A stretch of DNA of 44,985 bases, taken from JAGLQQ01 sp043806135 (GTDB lineage Bacteria; Omnitrophota; Gorgyraeia; B26-G9). Positions within the stretch are counted from its first letter, which is position 1; each line of letters begins with the position of its first letter. Location of the stretch: contig JAZDHG010000001.1 in NCBI GenBank assembly GCA_043806135.1, positions 1 to 44,985 on the forward strand, in the 5' to 3' direction. Below, piece by piece: positions 39,502 to 44,985 of this stretch. Made by a program: the position numbers and the translations under genes. The notes under the pieces were generated by a model, which saw only the letters and a program-made list of their open reading frames with translations, was not told the DNA's origin and ran no database searches.

Positions 39502-40191
39502 CTAGTTTGACCTGCAGTGATTTTCAATGAATTCAGAGATCTTATTTTTCACAGCAATATCAAGTTCAGTATAAATAATCCCTATTGCAAAGCCGTCATT
39601 ATCCCTTTCTTTTCTTGCCCAGATAACCCGCGCTTTAAATTCTAAAGCCTTATTGTCCCCGGGCAAAAAAAAATTCAGCTTGATACGCGCACCGACCTCT
39701 ATTTTATTAACCAAGGACAGCTTCATGCCGTCATGACTTATATCAACTGTTTTGGCGGAAAAACTGACATTCGGATCACTTAACTCGCTGACAGTAATAC
39801 TCTTATTTAACGGGCAACGGATAAACTCTCTGTTTTCTTCAACACTTCTTGCATGCTCATGTATGAATTTCATCAAACGCTCTTTAATTTTATCGTTATT
39901 ATGGTAAAACCTTACTCCTGTTGCGAATCTATCGCCAAGGCTGGAAAGCTGCCAGAGAACTTTGCCTTCTGTATCAATACTGGGAAACCCATCCGGCAGA
40001 GAAATTTGAATTCTAAGCATCTGCTCTTTTTCAAGCTCTGCTTTAGAGTAAAAATTGATCCCGATAAGACTCATGTCCTTGATCTCGACAAGCTCCATTT
40101 TCCCATTACTGTTCTTAACCCTGACTTCAACTGATTTCAGATCCTTGACTCTTACAAATTTTCGCCGTTCTTCCACCTTGGATCCTTTCAT
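39502..40191 (-). CDS. Double PilZ-domain protein (copy 1)
   Basis: 229 residues with two PilZ domains in tandem. The first: ERRKFVRVKDLKSVEV (RRxxxR) and DMSLIGINFYS; the second: EFIRCPLNKSITV and VDISHDGMKLSL. Both keep the D/NxSxxG motif, and the first keeps RxxxR, so at least one c-di-GMP site is likely. The second has RC in place of the double Arg. Cytoplasmic. Paralog of the gene at 41893. Coupled to the cyclophilin gene downstream. Confidence 0.85.
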   Translation of the reverse strand: MKGSKVEERRKFVRVKDLKSVEVRVKNSNGKMELVEIKDMSLIGINFYSKAELEKEQMLRIQISLPDGFPSIDTEGKVLWQLSSLGDRFATGVRFYHNNDKIKERLMKFIHEHARSVEENREFIRCPLNKSITVSELSDPNVSFSAKTVDISHDGMKLSLVNKIEVGARIKLNFFLPGDNKALEFKARVIWARKERDNDGFAIGIIYTELDIAVKNKISEFIENHCRSN

Positions 40192-40281
40192 AAACTAAAA
40201 CTACACATACATTAATTATCTCAAATATTTATTATAACTCTATTTAAAAGTAATTTACATCTCTTTTTTATCGACCAGCTA

Positions 40282-40455
40282 TCAATCCTGTCCCTGCTTG
40301 TTCTCAAGCATTTTAGCTATACGTTCAAGCAGGCCTACGATAACAGCAATATTTTTTTTCATAAACACCGGAAAACAGACCAGATAACATGCGAGGCCTA
40401 TTCCTACAACCGTCCAGATCAAGATCAAGGCTTTTAATAAACCGTTAAAGACCAT
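40282..40455 (-). CDS. Small single-span membrane protein
   Basis: A 57-residue ORF not visible in usual length cut-offs. GGAGGAG lies 5 nt before the ATG at 40455. One hydrophobic stretch (LILIWTVVGIGLACYLVCF, residues 10-28) is followed by an amphipathic helix VGLLERIAKMLENKQGQD. No family recognised. The good ribosome-binding site and clean membrane segment argue that it is real. Confidence 0.55.
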   Translation of the reverse strand: MVFNGLLKALILIWTVVGIGLACYLVCFPVFMKKNIAVIVGLLERIAKMLENKQGQD

Positions 40456-40585
40456 TCTTCTCCTCCTTTTATTTTACAATGTTTACTCATTTTATTGAAT
40501 ATGCCGCAATAGTTGCCCGCGCCATATTCCGGCACGCTCCTGCCCATAAGCGCGGGGATCGCGGAGTATATTTGGCCCCCTATGT

Positions 40586-40936
40586 TTATCTGTTTTTCTC
40601 ATCTGCCTGCTGTTCAAGCTGTTTCTTTTTATTCAAAAATTCTTTCCGCAGTTTTCTTCTTGATGTATCCTGTAAAAGATCTCTGAAAGAAAGTGTTTTG
40701 TTTTTTAAAGTAGGATTTAATTTTACCCATATTTCGTCAGAATAATCACCCACCACTTCAGGAGAGGTTAGAAATAATGTGCCTGTTTTCCCGTCAAAAA
40801 CATATACTTCCCTTGTCTGCGCATCTGCCTGAAACGAGAATCGATTATTATTTTGATTTTGCATTAATAGGCTAAGAATTAATATCAATACAACTGTGAT
40901 AATACTAAGTAAAATATTTGTCAGTATTTTATGCAT
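40586..40936 (-). CDS. Hypothetical membrane-anchored protein
   Basis: 116 residues. An N-terminal anchor or uncleaved signal (ILLSIITVVLILILSLLM) is followed by RFSFQADAQTREVYVFDGKTGTLFL, a beta-strand pattern, and a basic C-terminus RRKLRKEFLNKKKQLEQQADEKNR. No family recognised. Hairpin repeat A lies 12 nt upstream of its ATG, as it does at the ferredoxin gene. 40456-40585 downstream holds only a CCCGCGC/GCGCGGG inverted repeat (near 40518 and 40550). Confidence 0.6.
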   Translation of the reverse strand: MHKILTNILLSIITVVLILILSLLMQNQNNNRFSFQADAQTREVYVFDGKTGTLFLTSPEVVGDYSDEIWVKLNPTLKNKTLSFRDLLQDTSRRKLRKEFLNKKKQLEQQADEKNR

Positions 40937-40948
40937 AAGTTAATCCCT

Positions 40949-40981
40949 GGTATAATCCTCATACATTATCTGGATTATACC
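40949..40981. repeat. Hairpin repeat A, copy 2
   Basis: GGTATAATCC / GGATTATACC with a 13-nt loop; copy 1 is at 766-799 before the ferredoxin gene. Here it abuts hairpin B with no gap. Confidence 0.75.
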
Positions 40982-41035
40982 AGACATCCTACTGCTTTCT
41001 CGTTATAGGATGTCTTTCCTTAAAGCCCTTATCGG
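40982..41035. repeat. Hairpin repeat B, copy 2, with its flank
   Basis: AGACATCCTA / TAGGATGTCT (40982-40991 with 41006-41015), then TTCC and TTAAAGCCCTTATCGG (41020-41035). Compared with copy 1 at 563 the flank lies in the same direction but the loop is inverted. Confidence 0.75.
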
Positions 41036-41530
41036 TCAGAAATGATCCCAGTGCAGAACCTGCTCTATTGAGCGTTTTTTTATCTGTATTTCTTCGTTAA
41101 GCGGCAACCCCAGCGAAATAATACTAACCAGATTTAAATCGGCTGGAGCATTCAGAAGCGTCCCTATTCTTTCAGCATAATCCTTTTTATCTCCGGCGAT
41201 CCAGCAGGACCCAAGTCCGGCGTCAGCAGCTGCAAGCAAAACATTTTCCGTTGCCGCACACCCGTCCTCAAGGTAATATTTGGTGGGTTTACAAAAAACC
41301 ACTACTGCCGCAGCAGCATTTTCAATAAATCTTCCGTTTTCAGCAGCATTAGCTATTTTTTTTAATACGCTGACATCAGTAACCACCACAAACTCCCAGG
41401 GTTCCTGTGCCCTGGCCGTAGGAGCTCTTCTGCCGGCATCAACAAGCCTTACCAGCAATTTTTTGTCGATCTTATGATTCTTGTAACTACGGACACTTGA
41501 TCTTTTACACACACAATCAAAAAATTCCAT
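41036..41530 (-). CDS. Nitroreductase-family FMN protein
   Basis: 164 residues, a short nitroreductase. RSSVRSYKNHKIDKKLLVRLVDAGRRAPTARAQEPWEFVVVTD is the FMN-binding N-terminus (S-RR/SR and APT/A-PWE), and AAATENVLLAAADAGLGSCWIAGD with LVSIISLGLP the C-terminal signature. Reduces quinones, flavins or nitro compounds with NAD(P)H. It is 4 nt after the PQ-loop gene and is probably translated from the same mRNA. Confidence 0.9.
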   Translation of the reverse strand: MEFFDCVCKRSSVRSYKNHKIDKKLLVRLVDAGRRAPTARAQEPWEFVVVTDVSVLKKIANAAENGRFIENAAAAVVVFCKPTKYYLEDGCAATENVLLAAADAGLGSCWIAGDKKDYAERIGTLLNAPADLNLVSIISLGLPLNEEIQIKKRSIEQVLHWDHF

Positions 41531-41534
41531 CGGC

Positions 41535-41804
41535 CTATCTCTTATGTTTTTTTTGTTTTCTGTATAAAACCGCTGTTAAAACCACCGCAGAAAACAAAAT
41601 AAGGTTTGCAATATTAAATGTCTTCCAGACAATGTCACTTGAGGCAATGCCGGCGGGAAACATTAACACAAGGCAAGTCCATACGCCGAATGCCCAGTAT
41701 AGACTTATATCTTGCGAGGATCTTCTTTTTATTATGCGTATAATAAGCGGGATATTCCAAAGCGGTAAAACAACTGCGGCAATTAGAGCGATTTTTTGAA
41801 GCAT
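41535..41804 (-). CDS. PQ-loop/SemiSWEET-like small membrane protein
   Basis: 89 residues from ATG 41804 (GAGG about 9 nt upstream). Three membrane spans; LPLWNIPLIIRIIKRRSSQDISLYWA matches the PQ-loop pattern LP-xxNxPQ-xxxx-KRKS-S-DIS with I in place of Q. The length and single repeat fit SemiSWEET-type transporters that work as dimers. Substrate unknown. Confidence 0.7.
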   Translation of the reverse strand: MLQKIALIAAVVLPLWNIPLIIRIIKRRSSQDISLYWAFGVWTCLVLMFPAGIASSDIVWKTFNIANLILFSAVVLTAVLYRKQKKHKR

Positions 41805-41892
41805 TATCGGTATCCTCAAAAATAACAAAAAAACTTTTGTGTTTATTTTATAATTTTCAAATCAATCAGTAATTTTAATATGGAACAGAAAG

Positions 41893-42570
41893 TTATTTTT
41901 CCCGGCTAAGGGTTTTTTGTATATAGTTGCTGATCTTTACCTTATCTTCTTCACTTATCTCCAGAAATTCTATACCTGTCTCAAAAAGATCATTCTCTGC
42001 CCGCTTTACCCAGGCGACAACTGTGCACTTAGCCACAATTTCGTCCTTTTCATCCGGAAGGTTAAACACTATACGCAATTGCGTGCCTTTTTCGAGTTTT
42101 TCCCGAGGCATTATCTTCAACCCCAAAGCGCACACATCCACACTCAAACAATCATTTTCAATCCCGGGATTAGAAATAAGTGAGTATTTAATGCCGGCAT
42201 TCAAAACACACCTTACATATTTTCTTTCTTCGACATTTTTTCCTATTGAGCTTTTAATGAAATCATCCAGTTTCTTTTTGTTATGCTCGTCGATTTCTGT
42301 AAATTTTATACCCGTATCAAGCAAATCCAGGGTAACCTGCCTTTGCCAGACAACCCTACCTTGTGCGGTTATATCTCCTTCCATACCGGGGATCTGCAGC
42401 GTTAATTCCAGCAAATCAGAATTCTGCAAAGGCCTATTGCTTATAACCCTGATGCCCTCACTGCTGATATCCTCAAGACTGACCATATCACATGCATTAT
42501 CTCTGTTCTTAATGGTATATGAAGCATGGGCATCAATATTGAGCCTGACATAACCTCTTTTTTCCAGCAT
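41893..42570 (-). CDS. Double PilZ-domain protein (copy 2)
   Basis: 225 residues, paralog of 39502: first domain KRGYVRLNIDAHASYTI with LEDISSEGIRVIS, second ERKYVRCVLNAGIKYSL with SVDVCALGLKIMP. The first domain has the full RxxxR-like start (KRGYVR) and D-S-S-E-G motif; the second has DVCALG, in which the motif Ser is Cys. So c-di-GMP binding is likely in the first only. Cytoplasmic, no other domain. Stands between the PQ-loop gene and def. Confidence 0.82.
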   Translation of the reverse strand: MLEKRGYVRLNIDAHASYTIKNRDNACDMVSLEDISSEGIRVISNRPLQNSDLLELTLQIPGMEGDITAQGRVVWQRQVTLDLLDTGIKFTEIDEHNKKKLDDFIKSSIGKNVEERKYVRCVLNAGIKYSLISNPGIENDCLSVDVCALGLKIMPREKLEKGTQLRIVFNLPDEKDEIVAKCTVVAWVKRAENDLFETGIEFLEISEEDKVKISNYIQKTLSREK

Positions 42571-42676
42571 TTCTTCTCCTTTAATTACTGTGCGTCCAAC
42601 TTGCTATATTAATTTCCTTTTTTACTATACAATATTAGATGTTCTGCTTCAAGATTTAATGTAATTTAACTGCAAG

Positions 42677-43174
42677 CTATTCCTTTTTATGGTTAATGAT
42701 CAGCCGTCCGTTGAGATGGTCAATTTCCTGCTGTATAGCACGTGCCGCAAGCCCTTTAAACTTTTCATAAAACTGGATGCCTTGTTCGCTATAAGCCCTG
42801 ACTTTTACCTGCTTAGCTCTTTTGATCTTAACGCATTCTCCCGGTACGCTAAGACATCCTTCATCTTCGAAAACTTCTCCCTTTTCAGCAATGATCTTTG
42901 GATTAATAAAAACCAGTATTGAGTCAACTGATTTCAGCAACAAAGAATTTTCTTCCAGATCATTGGCAATATAGTTCTTATCAAGCACAAAAATCCTTTT
43001 TAAATAACCGATTTGCGGTGCAGCTAATCCAACGCCGTTAGGAGTTGCCTGTAATGTATCCTTAAGATCCTGGACGATCTCTTTTATTTGATAATCATTC
43101 ATCTCAATAGCATCAGACTGTGCAGTTAAAATATGATTTGCCTTGGGGTAAGAAAGAATTGGCTTAACAGCCAT
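42677..43174 (-). CDS. def: Peptide deformylase-like protein lacking one metal-ligand His
   Basis: Peptide deformylases remove the N-formyl group from new proteins. Motif 1 GVGLAAPQIG is at residues 47-56, motif 2 EGCLS at 105-109 with the metal Cys. Motif 3 should be QHExDHL; here it reads Q148-Q-E-I-D-H153, so the first metal-binding His is Gln (CAG). The catalytic Glu and the second His are present. 165 residues, full length, no fmt beside it. It may be inactive, use an altered metal site, or be a specialised paralog. Confidence 0.85.
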   Translation of the reverse strand: MAVKPILSYPKANHILTAQSDAIEMNDYQIKEIVQDLKDTLQATPNGVGLAAPQIGYLKRIFVLDKNYIANDLEENSLLLKSVDSILVFINPKIIAEKGEVFEDEGCLSVPGECVKIKRAKQVKVRAYSEQGIQFYEKFKGLAARAIQQEIDHLNGRLIINHKKE

Positions 43175-43339
43175 TTTAAAAACTCCTTATTTTTTTAGGC
43201 ACTTTCTTGTTTTTATCTGTCTTGTCCTGCAATAGTTGACACTTTTAAACACAGATAATTTAATTAACCGCCCGCTTCGCTTGATAAACGCTGATTAACG
43301 CAGAAACCTAATGCTGTTTCCGGAAAATCATATGCTTAT

Positions 43340-43651
43340 TTGTGGCTGCGCTCCAGCCGCATCCATGATGTACACAATGACAACTTTTGTCCGCTGATTT
43401 ATACCCTCGAGATAGAACTTAATTTGCTCGACTTCAATCCTAAATACCCCAAAAATCCGCAAACTTTAGGCGAAAAGATAAGAAAGGCGAGAATGAATAG
43501 AGGGATGACATTGAAAGAAGCGGCTGCGTTATTTGGCGTCTCTGACACCGCTGTTATCAATTGGGAAATTCGGGGCAAGCTGCCGGAAGCAGGCAAGATG
43601 GAGATGGTGGAAAGATTTATTGGTGGAAAGCCGAGTAGCGAAATATCTTGA
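43340..43651 (+). CDS. HTH (XRE-type) DNA-binding protein, start unclear
   Basis: The C-terminal 65 residues form a helix-turn-helix of the Cro/XRE type: LGEKIRKARMNRGMTLKEAAALFGVSDTAVINWEIRGKLP. The preceding LLDFNPKYPKNPQ is an often-seen leader of this class. The frame is open from about 43293 with no ATG; TTG 43340 is the first possible start, without a clear ribosome-binding site, so it may be N-terminally truncated. The stop TGA (43649-43651) overlaps the promoter of the next gene. Confidence 0.6.
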   Translation: MWLRSSRIHDVHNDNFCPLIYTLEIELNLLDFNPKYPKNPQTLGEKIRKARMNRGMTLKEAAALFGVSDTAVINWEIRGKLPEAGKMEMVERFIGGKPSSEIS

Positions 43652-43697
43652 CAATAATGTTCACTTATTGTATATTGTTCATTGTTTAGTGAACATT
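43648..43697 (+). promoter_or_regulatory. Promoter and palindromic operator of the AbiE-like pair
   Basis: TTGACA (43648-43653), 17-nt spacer, TATATT (43671-43676). A perfect 10-bp inverted repeat AATGTTCACT / AGTGAACATT (43656-43665 with 43688-43697) surrounds the -10 box, and a third half-site TTGTTCA lies at 43675-43681. This is the expected layout for antitoxin autorepression. Confidence 0.75.
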
Positions 43698-43714
43698 AGA
43701 AAAGGAAGGACATT

Positions 43715-44395
43715 ATGAGGCAAGCTCAGAAGATGAAGAATATTTTCTCAGATAAAGCCACAATCATACCGAGAAAAATGTTACAGGACCCAAAAAAGAA
43801 GTGGGTCGTGCGGGATTTTATCGGGCCGGAAGGCGTAAGCCTAGGAATGGCTCAAAGCGTGCTTGAGGCGATGGCAAAAAAAGGGTATGTGGAGAGGCTA
43901 AAAAGAGGGCCTGACAGCCATACCGTTCTTACCAACAAGGACATGCTTATTACGGATTGGCTGAAAGAATACGAGTTTGAGCTAAACACGGTAGATTCTT
44001 ATTACAGCACCGACAAAAAAGTCCTGGAAAAGGCTAAAGACCTCTTAAGAGAAAAACAGTACGCATTAACGTTGCATACAGGCGCAAATCTTATGACTTC
44101 TTTCGTGAAGACGGATGAGATATATCTTTATCTTCAACTTGTTGACTGGAATAAGGAGATGCTGGACTTAAGGCAAAAATTGGATTTAAAAGAACTTGTG
44201 AGAGGCGGGAATTTTCATATCATTCGCCCCCATTATAAAAACAGCATATTTTTTAACAGGCAAAAAATAAAAGGCTTTGCGGTAGTTTCTAATCTTCAGC
44301 TTTATCTTGATTTATATCATTTCCAGCCGCGCGGCAGAGAGCATGCAGAATATCTCGCGAAGCTTTTAGAAGAGAAAGGTAAAAACCTTGACTGA
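43715..44395 (+). CDS. AbiEi-like antitoxin/transcriptional repressor (type IV TA)
   Basis: 226 residues. The N-terminal winged helix (VVRDFIGPEGVSLGMAQSVLEAMAKKGYVERLKRGPDSHTV) fits the AbiEi-type antitoxin. The middle (LTLHTGANLMTSFVKTDEIYLYL) and the C-terminal RGGNFHIIRPHYKNSIFFNRQKIKGFAVVSNLQLYLDLYHFQPRGREHAEYLAKLL match AbiEi-related proteins. AAGGAAGG lies 6 nt before the ATG. It overlaps the downstream toxin by 8 nt and has its own operator. Confidence 0.82.
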   Translation: MRQAQKMKNIFSDKATIIPRKMLQDPKKKWVVRDFIGPEGVSLGMAQSVLEAMAKKGYVERLKRGPDSHTVLTNKDMLITDWLKEYEFELNTVDSYYSTDKKVLEKAKDLLREKQYALTLHTGANLMTSFVKTDEIYLYLQLVDWNKEMLDLRQKLDLKELVRGGNFHIIRPHYKNSIFFNRQKIKGFAVVSNLQLYLDLYHFQPRGREHAEYLAKLLEEKGKNLD

Positions 44396-44985
44396 AATTG
44401 AGTATCTTGAGTTTACGTTTTTCAAGGTTTTAAGCGACCTTAAAGAATATCTTGATGACCTGACGCTTGTGGGCGGATGGTTATCTTACGTGTATGCAAA
44501 ATATCTCTGGAATAATCTTGCTATAAAGCCGGTTACTACTGCTGATATTGATTTTGGGTTTGGCACAGGGAAAACGCGAATCTATCCAAGGACAATTTTT
44601 GAACTGCTTTCTTCGTTAGATTATAAAGAACGGCATCCGCAGATGGATAGAATGTATCCTGTGGTGCTGTACAAAGAAGGCAAGGTCCGATTAGATTTTA
44701 TCGCGCCGCCGACAATAGAGAAAAGCATCATAGATAAAATTATCGGCAGCCAGATAGATATTAACAGAATCGAGAAGTTCGATTTTCTGCTTAAATACCG
44801 GATTGTTGTGGATATCAAGAATAAAAAAGAAGGTTATACCGTCTATTGTCCGAAGCCGTCAGCGTTTTTATATCATAAAGCCGCCACGTTTATTGACCGC
44901 GAAGACGAACAAAAGCAGGCCAAAGATTTACACTATATATATTTCATATTGCGATATGCGCCTGATGCAGACACTGTTTTTAAAG
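44388..44985 (+). CDS. AbiEii-like nucleotidyltransferase toxin (partial, runs off the window)
   Basis: At least 199 residues. Nucleotidyltransferase signature LVGGWLSYVYAKYL (GG-W/S) and TADIDFGF (the DxD metal pair), as in type IV TA toxins (AbiEii/DUF1814 family) that modify tRNA with nucleotides. The start is TTG 44388, with GAGAAAGG 9 nt upstream, overlapping the antitoxin stop. The C-terminus (KDLHYIYFILRYAPD) is cut by the window edge. A stand-alone phage-defence or stability role is inferred from the family. Confidence 0.8.
   Translation, partial: MTEIEYLEFTFFKVLSDLKEYLDDLTLVGGWLSYVYAKYLWNNLAIKPVTTADIDFGFGTGKTRIYPRTIFELLSSLDYKERHPQMDRMYPVVLYKEGKVRLDFIAPPTIEKSIIDKIIGSQIDINRIEKFDFLLKYRIVVDIKNKKEGYTVYCPKPSAFLYHKAATFIDREDEQKQAKDLHYIYFILRYAPDADTVFK

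Noticed and set aside
41927..42553. 208-codon plus-strand ORF
   Set aside because: It lies antisense over the double-PilZ gene, whose protein motifs are clear; Ser/Phe-rich composition is typical of a shadow frame.
43175..43339. Extra gene between def and the HTH gene
   Set aside because: AT-rich, no start with a ribosome-binding site; only an open extension of the HTH frame without ATG.

Overview
The window looks like a piece of an AT-rich bacterial chromosome with a Gram-negative envelope (a KDO-activating kdsB, a DUF481 outer-membrane beta-barrel, lipoprotein and AsmA-like genes) from an uncultured lineage. The mix of type IV pseudopilins, several PilZ proteins, CsrA/FliW, a CdaA-CdaR-GlmM module and stand-alone Fe-S genes would fit Omnitrophota or a neighbouring PVC-like group, but no marker here fixes the taxonomy. 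Most genes lie on the minus strand.

Layout. 1-0.45 kb: decayed endonuclease III. 0.5-3.8 kb: a promoter-led structured non-coding stretch, a small ferredoxin, a D-Ala-D-Ala carboxypeptidase/YjbQ pair, and pyrE-kdsB on the plus strand. 3.8-6.0 kb: a divergent SecY paralog and a wrecked FAD-linked oxidase. 6.1-9.6 kb: a small orphan ORF, then a coiled-coil/TPR protein-fliW-csrA unit preceded by a promoter, a GGA-containing leader and a terminator. 9.7-11.6 kb: a phosphorylase-superfamily enzyme coupled to a DUF362 ferredoxin. 11.8-14.9 kb: two tandem GT-C glycosyltransferases. 14.9-16.4 kb: a tRNA Thr-Tyr-Gly cluster (minus strand) full of direct copies of tRNA ends, hairpins and palindromes. 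16.4-23.9 kb: a tightly overlapped operon ftsH-folP-cdaA-cdaR-glmM-pdxJ-acpS-nnrD that runs straight into the tRNAs. 24.0-27.4 kb: a membrane protein and three pseudopilin genes, led by a promoter, a c-di-GMP-I (GEMM-I)-type riboswitch enlarged by two palindromic insertions, and an intrinsic terminator. 27.6-36.8 kb: a long minus-strand run (HD-GYP response regulator, PilZ, AsmA-like, DUF362, NapH/NapG-like polyferredoxin, lipoprotein, MscS, DUF481, radical SAM, FmdB). 36.9-43.2 kb: SHOCT-like membrane protein, an antitoxin-like remnant, FAH hydrolase, HAD phosphatase, cyclophilin, two double-PilZ proteins, small membrane proteins, nitroreductase, PQ-loop protein, and a peptide deformylase that lacks one metal-ligand histidine. 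43.3-45.0 kb: an HTH gene and an AbiE-like toxin-antitoxin pair with a palindromic operator; the toxin runs off the end.

How the parts fit. Two nucleotide second-messenger systems are visible: c-di-AMP synthesis (cdaA/cdaR next to glmM, as in cell-wall homeostasis modules) and c-di-GMP turnover and sensing (HD-GYP phosphodiesterase, three PilZ genes, a GEMM-I riboswitch in front of pseudopilins). CsrA/FliW adds a post-transcriptional layer. The most unusual features are in the RNA and repeat fraction: small elements bounded by copies of the T-arm-to-CCA end of the adjacent tRNA, a hairpin inside them kept by compensatory changes, and a riboswitch whose P2/P3 region carries inserted palindromes.
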